Shown here piece after piece: positions 41,488-53,589 of a stretch of DNA of 64,000 nucleotides (position 1 is the first letter of the stretch; the number at the start of each line of letters is the position of its first letter). The stretch is from Larix kaempferi. Its lineage: Eukaryota > Streptophyta > Pinopsida > Pinales > Pinaceae. The translations under genes and the position numbers were made by a program. Under the pieces are notes generated by a model, which made no database searches, was not told the DNA's origin, and saw only the letters and a program-made list of their open reading frames with translations. The stretch is from the NCBI GenBank assembly GCA_027924585.1, contig BSBM01001446.1, forward strand, positions 1,798,001-1,862,000, in the 5' to 3' direction.

Positions 41488-43171
41488 TTAAGGGGAGGAG
41501 ACCAGGGGCTGGATCTCCTCAATGGTGGGTGGTGCCGTCTCAAGATCCAGATTTTTCATCTCATAAAGAGCTGCTCTGTAATCGGGGAGATCGGGACAGT
41601 GATGGGAGTAATGCCTGTAAACACCGCATATCGCACAAGGGTGGTTGGTACGTAGGGTTTTATCACGAGGCTTGGGGGTTGGGTCGAGTTTGACGACAGG
41701 GATGTTGGGGTCGTCGTCGACCATTTGCATGTGTTCCTGTAATGCCGGTAACTGAGGACATTGATGAGGCAGGTGACCTAACTCATCACATAATGAGCAT
41801 TTGGGGGGAGCACGAACCGCGGGAGGAGGTTTAACGGCCTTGGGAGGCGGTGCAGTAGTGGATGGTTGGGGGCCTTCACCCCCAGTGGGATTGGTAAGAG
41901 GAGGGGGGTTCGTGGAGGGCGAAGGGGTAGCGACACGGGGAGGTGGTTGACTAGTAGTGACAATGGGTTGCACTGGTTGTAGGACAACATCTGGTGTCGG
42001 CGGGGGAACGGGAGGCGAAAGGTACCAAATGGGTAATCCTAAAGTTAACCCAAGGAGGCGGAGGGCAGCCATAACCAGGGCGCTAACTACTCCCGAGGGA
42101 GGAATGAGGAAAGGAATGGTATGGATGGGTGTAACACCAATGTGACTAGGTACCAAAGGGGGTTTAGGAAACAAGGGCGGTTGATTATTAGGAGTTTGTG
42201 TGTTATGGGACAGGGTACATAGGTCAAACATGTCAGTGGCGGGTGACGGGGGGGGAATAGACTGGAAGGTGGAGGTCATTGGCATGTCTGAATAAAATCC
42301 GGGCCCCATAGAGGAAACAAACGAGGTGGTGGTACCTGAAACATGTTGTTCAACCATGGGGAGAACATTTTTGGGTGCTACTGGGGCATTGGGATCATAG
42401 TAGGTGAGTTGGTCGACCTTGACCACACGTCCCTCATGAGGGAACATCATGGTGCGAAAAACAGAAGAGCCAACCGCCCGCATGGCATACATGTACCTGG
42501 GGCCAAGTAAGAGGTTATAATCCAGTTGGGCATTGATTACCTCGATGTCAATGAGTATGGTTTTACCACCTAAATGGACGGGGACATTGGCGAGGAGGCC
42601 TTGGGGCTGAGCCGAACGCCCGTCGTAGGCGCGTAATGCAGTGGTGGACTGCTGAAGAGTAGGGGATCCCAATTTCTGCCATACGAATGTGGACATAACG
42701 CATGTAGAGGCACCTTCATCGACGATGCACCGATGGATGACAAGATTCTGAATGGAAACAGAAACTTGAAATGCTAAAGTGGAAGGCAGGCGAGGTTCGG
42801 ACTGGTCCAAATAAAAATGCCATCAAATTCGAATCATTTGGGTCAATAGCCTGAATGGCTGAGAGTAAAGTCTTGCGCTGGGAAGGGTAGTTTTTCAAGA
42901 CTTCTAATGCAGACATGGCTGCGGGATATTGAGCTAAGTCATCTACAATGTTGTAGTTTGACGCAGCACGCGCATTGGGGTTATTGTTGATACGACGAAG
43001 TGGGAAACGAGGTGCTTTGGGAGCGCCGTCTAGTGGAGGCGGAGGTATACGTAACGCTTGATCAGTGGAATGAGTGTTAGTGGGTTTATCAGTGGGAGGG
43101 ACTTCAGAGGTGGAGCCATATTGGTTTCGACAGGTCTGGAGGTTGACATCAGTAGATGACATCATCAACAA
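41488..43171 (-). pseudogene. G3 protease followed by two CCHC knuckles
   Basis: The retropepsin region (about 42810-42400) has CIVDEGASTCVMSTFVWQKL, DIEVINAQLDYNLLLG and TMMFPHEGRVVKVDQL. Then comes a Pro/Thr-rich linker with CSLCDELGHLPHQC near 41805-41757 and CAICGVYRHYSHHC near 41645-41597, both with complete C-X2-C-X4-H-X4-C spacing. Knuckles between protease and RT are unusual, and the second repeats the gag knuckle text. The stretch 42810-41488 is open for 440 codons. Confidence 0.85.
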
Positions 43172-45220
43172 GTGGTGGGTACCTCAGTCAAACATGGGTT
43201 GATCAGGCGCGGTGTAAGTGATCTGTTGTTGGGGTGGCGCATTGGCTTGAGGGGGAGCCAACAGCTGAGTGTTCACTACGCCTTGGTTTGGCAAGGGGTT
43301 TTGCAACACCAAAGGTGGCTGCTGGGGTTGTGGGGGGTTGGGTGGTGCTTGAGGAGCTGCATGGCCTTGGCGATGGGCATCGTCAACCCAGAGTTGCTGA
43401 GCTCACTCCAAGTGTGGGAAAGCATGTGTGTAGTGGCCATAGACCCCGCAAATAGAACAAGGATGGTTTGTTCGCAAATTAGGGTTTTTAGCCTGCTTAG
43501 GCAGGTGATCAGGGTTTTTGTTAGCGGGGGGCGCATTATTGTTGTCTAGGGGATTAGGAGGTTGACCCCCTTGGTTAGGAGGAGGGTTGTTTCCATGATT
43601 ACGACCCTTACCGCGGTTTTGTTGGCCCTGGTTGCATTGATTGTTTTGGTGTTGCTGCAGGTTTTGTTGGGCGTAAACTTGCCCTTGGGAAGTAGGTGGG
43701 TTTTGAGGTTGCCCAGGTGCTAGAGCAGGCTGTGGTGGATGATATGTAGGTGGAGGCTGCGCAGGTGCGGCACCTTGAGGGGGTTGCTGATATGTCTACG
43801 GAGCAGGTTGTGGGTTTGCCGTAGGGGCTGCCTGTGGCGGGTAATAAGCTGGTTGGGCGTGGGAAGGCACAGGAGCTGGTGCATCCTGCTGGTAGTAATA
43901 GGGCTGAGGTGCGACTGGGGGGGTGTAGGCGGGGGGCGCATGACCGAAGCACTGAGGTGGACAGGTGGGTCCATGGTGGTGATGTGTCATAGGGGCATAC
44001 GAGTTGGTTGCTCCAAACTGTGAGGTAGTCCACGAAAGGTCGGGGCCAGGGGTAGGACGTGCTATGGAAAAGGGTTGGGGATGCGAAGAAACACGGCCGA
44101 TGATGCCATCTGCAGCATGGGATTCCCCCGACACATCATGCTGGGAGGACTCACCGCGAGGGGCATTAGGTATAATGGTATAAAGATAACCCGACTTGGT
44201 GTAAATGAGGTCGAATTGCTGGGCCTTAAGGATGTCCTCTTCTTTAGACTAGGGTCTTTCGGATGCCACATCCTTAGCAATAACAGGAAGAAGGGATTTG
44301 AGGAACCAATCTAAAAAGATACGGTCGTCTAATTTGATCTTGCATAAGCTACGGTGTCGACGCCACTCATGAATGTGGTCCGTGATGTGGGTAGTCGTGT
44401 TTTGTGTGCAAGACAAGAGAATCTCAATGCCTGCGTCATAGCGGACAGGTAACTGGAAGAACTAAAGGAAGGTCGGGGCAAGGGAAGCAAAGGTGGCATG
44501 GGTCCCATGGGGTTGCTTGATATACCACTTAACTGCAGAGCCAGTGAAGGTGCGCTGTAACAAACGGAGGCAAACAGAGTCGTCCACTATGGAGTTGGAG
44601 GAACACCATAGATGGAAGGACATAATATGGTTTTGAGGGTCCTCACCGACCTTGCCCTCGAACTTAGGGATGTCAGAGGGGAGCTTGGTGGGCATGTGAG
44701 GCCATGTAGGGTCATGTCGGATAGGATCGTTGGTCAATTTGGCTAGGTCGGGCAAGTTGAGGCTAGCCATGAATGGCAAACTGGAAGAAGGATGTGACAC
44801 AGTAGTGGGTTGGACCAAGTTGGGGCCAATGCCCCTAAGTGGAGGGGCAGGGTTTGAAATGTTGCCCCCAAGGGGGGGGACTAAGGTGGTATAGAATGGG
44901 CCTGCACCACTATGGGTAATGTGAGTCACTAGTGGAGTGGGAATAGGTATTCCAGCTACGGGAATAGGTGCAGTGAGGGGAATGGTAGATGGGGGTCCCA
45001 TTGAGGGCATACCCAAAGCAGGTGTGGTAACTGGTGTAGTGGTGGATGTGCCACCAATGGTCCCTACCAAGAAAGGAGTGGAAGTCATGCCAGCCATGGG
45101 GCTAGTAGGGTCAGTGTAAATGGGGTTCTCAGACTCTGCCTCAGAATCGGAGGTAAAGTAAGGGGTGTCAATATCTGGTGACAGAGTCCTATGCCGCTGA
45201 CGAGTGGAGTCAAGGGACAA
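43172..45220 (-). pseudogene. G3 gag
   Basis: N-part open at 45220-44462 (LPDLAKLTNDPIRHDPTW, GEDPQNHIMSFHLWC, GSAVKWYIKQPHGTH), then a stop in LAPTFL-stop-FFQLPVRYDAG. Pro/Gln/Tyr-rich middle (44134-43600), Asn/Gln-rich basic stretch with RGKGRNHGNN, and a knuckle CSICGVYGHYTHAF near 43470-43425 whose last Cys is Phe. The start at 45220 is the first in-frame position seen; the true start is uncertain. Confidence 0.83.
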
Positions 45221-47051
45221 GGCTCGAGATCTACGATAATTGGTATCAAGTGAGGAAGATCTGTGTCTCTGACGGGTGGTGTCAAGTGAACCATGCTATG
45301 GGGGCTCGCCCCTAAGGTGCCGAGAATGTCTTGGGGACTCAATGGTGACAGATGGTGTCAAATCTCTATGGGTTGAGGTGAGTAAAAAATAGCTCAAAAA
45401 CCCTAATGCAACCGAGTGTGCAGAAGGAGAGCTCAAAAAATAAGGCACTCAGGCCAACAACCAACTCAAAACACCCACTGTAACAGTTGTGCTACAATAA
45501 GTGGAGTATCAACAGAAATGGTCAGAATACCAACAAGCAGCAGGTTTCCTAAAAATAAAAAAATGGTGGACTCACTAGACCAAAGGGAGGTAAGGGAGCA
45601 TGCAAACACCTAACTAAAAAGTATTCTGACTCAACTAGACATATCCTCTGCAAGGTGATGAAATCCAAGTCAGACAATATGAATAGGAAATCCAAGTGGC
45701 TAAGATATCCCCCTACCGAGAGGGACACCGGGTAGTCAATCCTAGAAGAATGGCAACTAAGATACCCCGTTCATGACACGTCCAGAAAGGTGAATCTGTT
45801 GTTTGGTGCTTTTACCGCAATACCCCTATACAGGGATATCCCGAGAACTGTGAAAGGTAGCCCTTCAGTTACTAAATGGAGTGCGGTATTCCACTTAGGC
45901 CTCCGGAACCAGTCTGGCGACTTCAACCCTCCTAGGGGAGAGGCCCTCTGATAAACTGGTCGTGACCGTGCCAAAAAATACTAGGGGATTTTGGTTCCCT
46001 AATTGGACAACAACTATGTCACAAGTGTAAGTAACCGAGGGGTGTTATTGGAAGCTTATCCCCCCGATCCTACCTAACTACAAAATATCTTTGGTGTTCC
46101 CCAAGTGGGGTTAGAATATTGGTTGAGTTAAGTATTTTTTAAGGCTCACTTGAATTATGTGACAGAGTGTGTGCGCGTGAGGTGATGAACCCAAAATAAA
46201 AGTGCCACAAGGGGGGCAACTTTCTAACTTACCAATACTAATGAATTTGAAACTTTAACATGCAAAATTTTCTGAATTAAAATGCTGAAATTTTAAAAAG
46301 ATTCTGTCAATGGTATAAAAATTATGTTGCAGAAAAGGCTGTAGGGAAGTAGAGCTACAGGTAGGATAGATGGCTTTGCAGATGCAGAAAATATTCCAGC
46401 AAAGGGGCTGGGTTCAAAACAGGGAAAAATTGCAGAAATCAGACCGCGGGTTTGTGGCGAAACTGAGCAGTCGGACCGCAGGTTTGAGAGAAACAGGCGC
46501 GGGCAGGTCGTGGCTTTCTGGTCGACAGAGGCAGTTGGACCACAGGAAACAGGAAAAAAGATGCAGTCAGGTCGCGGGAAAAGGGGCGAAAGGCGCAGTC
46601 GGGACGCAACAAAAGGGCTGAAAGACGTAGTCGGGACGCGGGAAAATGGTCGACACGCGCAGTCGGGACGTAGCACAAGGGCTAAAAGACGCAGTCAGGT
46701 CGCGGGAAAATGGTCGACAGGCGCAGTTGGGACGCAGCAAAAGGGATGAAAGACACAGTCAGGTCGTGGGAAAATGGCCGAAAGGCGTGGTCAGATCGCA
46801 GCAAACAGGCTAATTAGCCACGGTCGGATCGCAGGTAACAGACTTGGATCCGCTGGCAGGGCCCCGGAAACAGTCTGAGAGCCGTGGTCGGGTCGCAGGT
46901 AGGGGCCTGAAAGACGCAGTCGGAACACGATTGCAGAGGTTAAAGATGCGGTTTACGGTAGTCGAAAGGGACTGCCGAAAGGAAAAGACAGGAAATTATT
47001 GCAGAAAACTAGAAAAAAAAATTAAACTAAAACCAGAAATTCAAACCAAGG
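45221..47051 (-). other. G3 5' leader with degenerate tandem repeat
   Basis: Untranslated leader, aligned with the G1 leader. 46170-45600 is the conserved block. 46430-46930 holds about ten loose units with GCAGTCGGGACGCGGGAAAA and GGTCGCGGG, forming GC-rich imperfect inverted repeats. Open frames here come from the repeat. Confidence 0.65.
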
Positions 47052-47061
47052 GGAGTCGCCA
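47052..47061 (-). other. G3 primer-binding site
   Basis: Minus strand TGGCGACTCC, four bases after the LTR, complementary to a tRNA ending GGAGTCGCCA (tRNA-Arg type, as in Tat/Ogre). Confidence 0.78.
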
Positions 47062-47065
47062 AAAC

Positions 47066-47813
47066 TGTAGCTAGGGTTTTACCCCTAGCTTGTGCAAATG
47101 AGCACCTACTAAGGAGAAGGGACTCCTTAGTAGCAGTTCATTAAATTGTAAATTAAAATGCTAAAACAGAAATGTAAATTATTCTAAACATGTGCATGAA
47201 ACAGAAAAAACAAGATGTAAAGAATGGCTTTTGTATTAATTTTACCTCCAATGTGAAGGTTGGTGAAGCTCTTGCAATGGCCCAAGAGGGTTGCTCCAAG
47301 CTCCAACTTGCTCCTTCTCTTTCTCCAAATGATGGGAATGGGCCAAAAGGGGCTCTCAAGGTGAAAGTAGCTGAAGGGTGAGCTAGGGTTTCAAGAGCTA
47401 TTTTGGCAGAGTAAGGGTGCTTATGATTGTGGATGTGAAATAAGGGGTCTCCATCACCTATTTATAGTTTTTTGGTGGTGGAGTGCTGGCCCATGGTTTT
47501 GGGAACCATACGGTTTAGGTCAACTGTATAGGGTTTTTTCCTCCTTTTCCTCATTATTTTATATTTTTTGTTCCCTTTTTAGAGGGTTTTTGCTATTTTT
47601 AGAGGAATTTTGGATATTTTTGGAGGAAAAGGGGGTTTTTTAGCCTTTTTGAGGCTTTTTTCATGGTTTTGTGTCCTTTTGGAGGCATTTTAGGCCTTTT
47701 GGAGGCTTTTTAGTGGGATTTTCAGGGTTTTTAAGGGAAATATGGTAGGAAAATGGACAAATGAGCCATGTAATGAGGTAGATGAGGTAGTGAACACTTT
47801 TTGGGTGTTAACA
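47066..47813 (-). repeat. G3 5' LTR
   Basis: Minus-strand start TGTTAACACCC at 47813, end ...CCCTAGCTACA at 47066. ACTATAAATAGG (minus) near 47465 is the likely gag-pol promoter. Confidence 0.93.
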
Positions 47814-48309
47814 ATCGCCTTTGTTCAGAGTATTCTGCAATATGCCACCTTGAGAGATTCCCGATACCATAAATTAGTTTTCCCTACTCAGTCTCTCCCA
47901 TTGCAGTACATACCCCTGACCCATTAAGATATGATCTACATACCCAAATTCATTTTCATACGTTTCCATGTCAGCCATGTCATCATACTCTAAACAAAGG
48001 AGGTTTGAGTCCCCCCACTCTACAACCGCAATTATTCCCCATCTCCACAATATGTCAATCCCACTATTGGTACTACCCCCTATCGGTTGTACACCTCATG
48101 CCCCTATCAAGGAAACATTATTGCCTTGGTAGTTGCAAGGCCTCCCTCTATCAACACCAACTAATCTATTCCAGAGGATAGACCCATAGGTCCCTGTGCT
48201 TTGGACTCATCACCACCAGCAGTGAGTGCCTACGGATCATTTTGAAAGGATCCCTTAACGCCTCTCCAAATGATTGTTTCTCACATGCTCGACGTCAACA
48301 CCTTGATTG
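47814..48309 (+). other. G1 3' non-coding piece between G3 and C3
   Basis: Starts with the right TSD copy ATCGC. Matches reverse-complemented G3 34530-34020 (CCTTTGTTCAGAGTATTCTGC, TATTCCAGAGGATAG, TGTTTCTCACATGCTCGAC). No ORF with support. C3 entered after ACCTTGATTG. Confidence 0.85.
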
Positions 48310-48886
48310 TGTTGATGTATTTGTAACTTTGGAATGTATTTCACATATGTATATTGTACTCCTATAAAGATGGTAATATTCCTCTATACAGAAGTGTCGT
48401 CATTTATATTGTAAGTGTCGTAACTTATACTTGATGGGGTCAACCCTGTATAAGTCATGTGGGTCAAAGGGTTATTAGACCACCCTATTGGGGGTCGGCC
48501 CTGTCAACATTATGTTATGTGGTTAAGTTAAGGCCGACCTAGTAAAGGTTATTAGGCAAGTCAAGTCAAGTATAAATAGAGTGCGGGAGGCACACTATTT
48601 GATCATTCACTTTCTCACTCATACTCTCACTGGAGAGTGGCGCACTTGTGGAGGAGGAGAAGCTCCTGCTAAGAGGACTATCTCTTATTCTTGGGTTGTA
48701 TCATTTCTCTATCTATCTCTGAGGAAGTTGCGGGGATTTTCACCTTCTTGGTTTTCCCCAGTGAAACTCTGTGTCTCTTGTGTGCTTGCATTATTGTGTC
48801 CATGATGGATATGCTGTAGATATGCTATACATGTTATTCTCTCAGTTAATATCCTAGATCATATTGAAATTTATCAAAAACTAACA
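48310..48886 (+). repeat. C3 5' LTR
   Basis: TGTTGATGTATTTGTAAC ... AAAAACTAACA. AGTATAAATAGAGTG near 48570 is the likely promoter. It is 74 bp longer than the 3' LTR owing to a segment around 48376-48450. Confidence 0.92.
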
Positions 48887-48898
48887 TGGTATCAGAGC
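48887..48898 (+). other. C3 primer-binding site
   Basis: TGGTATCAGAGC next to the LTR; initiator tRNA-Met. Confidence 0.93.
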
Positions 48899-50040
48899 TA
48901 GCCTGAAAGAAGGCATGTTATGGCATTTATGACACTTATTGCACTTGCAAAGCTAGGGCTTGATATATAAAAAACTAGTAATCGTAGCACTTTCGCTATA
49001 CATACATTTCGGCGAGGTTTCAGCATCTGAAAATATTACAGGTCGAAGATGAGATCCCCATGTACCGTGTGTCCAAAGGAAAGCCTCTAATTCGTTACAC
49101 TTTGTGATTGATGATCAGTAAAAGTTAGGCTTTCTACCTCTTCCATATCTCAGTCATAAACAGGTTTCCCAGGAAAAAAGTCACAACTTGGGCTGGGAAG
49201 GTCCAAATGAAATTTCATAAAAACTGGCAGGAAGGGCACGGATTGTACTTTCACAAGTACGATTTTCATAGGCCTAAATTGAACCAGTAACATGTGGCAC
49301 TCCGTACAAGTTCATTTTCCTATTTTATCCCATAAACAGGTCACGTTGTGAGACTTGGCATAACTCTCTCTCAGAGAATCCATTTGAGCTCAGAACTATG
49401 GGGTTGGAAAGATAACAGGTTAGGATACCAAAGTAATAATTCTCAGACCTTGTAGATCTGAAATTTAGGAGTTACACCAGAAACAATCAGGTGCATATTT
49501 CTGTCAGAACAGAATTGGATTTTGAGCACCTTCATTCATGGATCCGGGAATTTAGAGTTTCGGAGAATGTTGAAATTTTTGTATTGAAGATCACAACTGA
49601 ATTCTCCTCATCAAAATCGAAATTTAGAGACCAATATCAAATATTTCGGTTGGGAAGAAGGCTAGGCTTGATCAAACCCTAGTTCAAGACTTTGATCGGA
49701 AAGGTATAAAAAAAACATTAGGGCTTCTGCAAAAATGGGAATTTTTGAAATTTGTGACCATAGCTAGAAGCTCCTTAGAAAAATGGAATTTTAGAGCTTT
49801 GGATTAAACTATTTGGTTGAGTGAAGCTCCAGTAAACTCAAACCCTAATTCAGGGTCCTCCCTAGTGAATTCGGAAGATTGAAAAGCAAGTTTGAGGGGT
49901 GAAACTTTGCAGTTTTCAAATTCTAAGTATCCCAAGTTGATCAGCTCATCAAGGTGCATCTTTCTATTGTTTCAGAAGTTTGAAATTCAAAATTTCAATT
50001 TTTAGGGTTTCCCTGACAAACCCTAATCCAGCTCCAGATC
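48899..50040 (+). other. C3 leader
   Basis: Non-coding leader closely related to C4 57785-59100, with blocks such as GTGGCACTCCGTACAAGTTC, AACTCTCTCTCAGAGAATCC and TTGATCAAACCCTAGTTC. No supported ORF. Confidence 0.7.
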
Positions 50041-51553
50041 CATTTTCTACAAATAAAGTGGATTGGGTTAATACTAGAAGAGAATGGATTGGTCACCTGC
50101 ATAAGTGAAGAAGTTCCTGTTTCTGAGGGAGATGAGGCTAAGACCTTACATAAGAATATTACAAGCAATCTCGACATGTATGACTTATCTAGGTATGTTT
50201 CAAGATCTATTCATGATTAAGTTTATGGTATGTTTGTCTCATTAAGGTTAGTACAATCTTGATTCACTTTAGACTTGTCGTATCACCTTAATAAAATTAT
50301 CAATTCAGATATTCATTGATTAGGGTTTTTGACACTTATGATTGTACTAATGCATTGTGGTGTTGTATGAGGATGATGTTGTCCGCTAATGTGAAAGGTA
50401 CATCAAGAAAGACAAATCATGTTCTAGTTCAAGAACATATGACCATGGTGACATGAAGATAAAGATTCATCCATTGTCATGGATCACATAGAAGATCTAC
50501 TTACGAGGTATGTATAACTTGGTTCTATAATGATTAACCTATGAGATATGTAGGTCACTAGCACAAGTCATTTAAGAGAACAATAAGACATCATGTGGGT
50601 ATGTTAGACATAACCAGCTAACATATTAATCCAGGAATGTTTTTCCTATATCAAGTTAGAATCCTACCTTGTGATAGGATCTCTTATATAAGTATACTTT
50701 GTATGGTCGATAATGATTATTCATGAAGTTAGAAATGTAAGTAATCAAGGGTTTATGCATATTATGTCTCTTACCTTGATTGATGATATGACTAACCAGA
50801 AAAATCCTTTGGTCAAATATAGAATATGCATGAGTAAAAGAAGTATTCCCTGAAGCCTTGACTACTAATGTTTATTATCTATGTTTGAAATGATCATGAC
50901 TATACATGTTTAAGATTATTGTTTTTTGATAGTATTGAGATTATAATAATGAATGTATGTATGAGACCTCAACACAATGATGATACTAGTAAGTATGCAT
51001 ATGTGATCGAGGATGGATATAAGTTCAAGGACAGGTAATCCAGGAAGCAAAGATCAAGAGGGAGCACACTCCAGTAGTTCCTGCAAGGAAGCAAATATTG
51101 AGAGGGAGTCCACCCTACTAACCAAACAAAGATAAGTATTTGAATTGTCATTTCTTGGATACTTGTTTGTTTAAATAATATTGCTCAATGATGTATATGC
51201 TTATGTTCCTAGACTTAGGTTGTGTATCATGCATATTAGAATAATTTCATTAATGAGCAGTATACCACTAATATGCATGTAATGGGTAAGTGGCCTATGG
51301 CAATGTACAACATTCCATTTCTACTTATCTAGAATGAAACCTCTTTGCTGACATGTTGGGAGTTGTGCACACTCTTAACAATGTTCTAGTTAAGATTGGG
51401 AGGCATCTAGAAAGTTACGAGATATGGATAAATGTCGTATTGAATCATTGGCTAAAATAATTGCATGACTGTATGACATATTTCTTTATGTGTAAGAATT
51501 TATTCTAAAAAATATGAGATGTTTCTAATCATGCAATTTAACATTTTTTGTAG
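50041..51553 (+). pseudogene. C3 gag remnant followed by intron-like non-coding block
   Basis: At about 50058-50170 the frame WIGLILEEN-LVTCISEEV-EGDEAK matches C2 gag YKIGLILEENDL...EEVAEPEEDEAK. Soon after, coding similarity ends at ATCTAG/GTATGTTTC, a donor-like site. Further GAG/GTATGTATAAC and AAG/GTACATC sites follow. The part from ATAAGTATTTG (51132) to TTTTTTGTAG (51553) matches the blocks in C1 and C4. Protease and integrase are absent. Confidence 0.6.
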
Positions 51554-53140
51554 GAAAGATCGTATACCATCACCTACAAAAGGACTACAACATTTGTTCC
51601 AGCAACAAAGCTATTATCTATTGATGATATTGAAATTCCCAAGATCCGGGATGAAGTACTGGAAGAATACCATGATCCATCAATCATGAAGAAAGATGTT
51701 TGGGATGTAGTCCCAAGACTAGATGGGAAGTCTATTGTGACTTCCAAGTGGATCTATAAGATCAAGCATGTTGCAATTGGTAGAATAGATAAATACAAAA
51801 CGATATTTGTAGCTCATGGCTTCTCCCGGAAAGAAGGGATTGATTATGAAGAGACTTTTTCTCCTGTGGATAGATACACTTCCATGAAATGGAAGGTACA
51901 CCAGATTGATGTCAAGATAGATTTCTTGATTGGTGTAGTTGAAGAGGAAGTGTATGTGGAGCATCCACTCAGGTTTGAGACACATGACAGAGAGACTCAT
52001 GTGTGCAAACTAAAGAAAGCCCTGTATGGTTTGAATCTGGCACCCAGGACCTAGTACGGCAGGATAGACATCTTCCTATCCAGTTTGGGATTTACTAAGA
52101 GTAAAGAGGATTCCAGCCTTTACTACAAGGTTGAGGAAGGCAATCTAGTGATAGTACTATTGTATGTGGATGACCTGTTTGTAATAGGTGAGGGTAGATT
52201 GATTGCCAACACGAAGAGGAATCTTGTTGTTGAGTTTGAGATGAAGGACTTGGGTATGATGCACTACTTTCTTGGTATGGAGGTGTGGCAGAGTGAAGAT
52301 GGAATCTTCCTTGGACAAGGGAAGTATGTAGTAGAGATCCTGAAGAGGTTCGGGATGATGGACTATAAGGCCATGGCCACACCTATGGCATCGAACTTGA
52401 AGCTTCTGTGTGATGCTTCATCTAAGTTGGTTGATGCCACGATGTATCGTCGGATGATTGGGTCCTTGATGTACCTAATGAACACGAGACTAGATATTTG
52501 CTTTGTAGTCAACACATTGAGCTAGTTTCTGATGGGTCCTAGAGGTGTTCACCTGGTTGCTGTAAATCATATTCTGAGGTACCTAAAGGGTACGGTTGAT
52601 TATGGGCTCAAGTATGATGCGAATCAAAAGTTTAACCTGGAGGGTTATGTTGATTCGGATTGGGAAAGTAGTGCCATTGATCGGAAGAGCACTTTGGGGT
52701 GTTGCTTCAGTATGGGATCAAGTTTGATCTTTTGGTTTAGTAGGAAGCAGTCCTGTGTAGCATTGAGTACAGCTGAAACAGAGTATGTTGCATATTGTTC
52801 AGCTAGTTGTGAGGCAGTATGGCTTCAGAAGCTATTGTCTAAGCTATTTCATCTCCCGTTGGAGGCTACTAGTATCTTTTGTGACAACCAGAGTTGTGTG
52901 AAGTTGTCTGAGAACCCTGTGTTCCATGATAGGTCGAAGCACATTGAGATCAAATATCACTATATCAGGGATATGGTGCAGAGAGGAGCAGTGAAGCTCC
53001 TGTATGTTGCGACGGATGAGCAGGTTGCGGATTTGTTGACGAAACCACTAGCCAGAGTGAAGTTCGAGTACTTCAAAGAGAGGCTTGGTGTTCTTCATAT
53101 TGATGACACTTCGAGGAAGAAGTGTTGGACACATTTGTAG
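51554..53140 (+). pseudogene. C3 RT-RNase H
   Basis: RT: DVWDVVPRLDGKSIVTSKWI, EGIDYEETFSPVDRYTS, a 10-codon in-frame deletion (the IRTIMALASM part), VHQIDVK, KALYGLNLAPR, stop at 52052, LLYVDDLFVIG, LGMMHYFLGMEVWQ. RNase H: GYVDSDWESS, STAETEYVAYCSASCEAVW, CDNQSCVKLSENPVFHD, DLLTKPLARVKFEYF, end at 53138. A second stop follows VVNTLS (52523). YVDD and the RNase H acids are intact. Confidence 0.88.
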
Positions 53141-53199
53141 AAGCCATTCCAAGGATGGTGAGAGGAGGATCCTTCCCATGGCTATGGATATAAGAATTG

Positions 53200-53552
53200 T
53201 GTGATGAGCATCAGGACGATGCTCCAGTTACTGCTCTATATGCATCAGTTGGATGCTTGATATGATCAGTTGGATCATGCATGTGTATATGCATCATGTT
53301 GGATGCTTGATATGATCAGTTGGATCATGCATTTGTATATGCATGATGTTGGATGCTTGATATGATCAGGTGGATCATGTATTTCTATATGTATCAGGTG
53401 GATACATTGTATGATCAGGATGATCATGGATGTCGAGCTTCAAGATGTTGCTCCATATGATATGCATCAGGATGATGCTATGATGATGATCAGGATGACC
53501 ATGGGATGATGTACATCAGGATGATGCAAGATGAGTATCGGGTTGATGCTCT
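53200..53552. repeat. C3 covarying hairpin series NNATC-AGNNN-GATNN
   Basis: About eleven hairpins. GAGCATC-AGGAC-GATGCTC at 53206-53224, GCATC-AGTTG-GATGC at 53242, ATGATC-AGTTG-GATCAT at 53262 and again near 53312, ATGATC-AGGTG-GATCAT, ATGTATC-AGGTG-GATACAT near 53389, ATGATC-AGGAT-GATCAT near 53411, GCATC-AGGAT-GATGC near 53464, GAGTATC-GGGTT-GATGCTC near 53533 (one G-T pair). Arms vary together, loops stay AG-rich. Position: 3' of pol. Confidence 0.88.
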
Positions 53553-53589
53553 GTGGCCATGGACAGGTTGTGCATATGAGCATGTAAGT

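Larger units (their letters stand above)
32503..47813 (-). mobile_element. G3: complete Tat-like Ty3/gypsy element inserted in G1, opposite orientation
   Basis: 15,311 bp with LTRs of 749 and 748 bp, near-TSD, primer site, polypurine tract, gag, protease with knuckles, RT, RNase H, integrase, second RNase H and an antisense gene. It is the same family as G1 and is the reference for G1. About 20 LTR differences by eye (about 3 %). Pol has frameshifts and several stops, so it is not autonomous now. Confidence 0.93.

Noticed and set aside
43608-44280. Several overlapping open frames on both strands in the G3 gag region
   Set aside because: Shadows of the Pro/Gln-rich gag coding sequence, which has low-complexity codons and so leaves other frames open.
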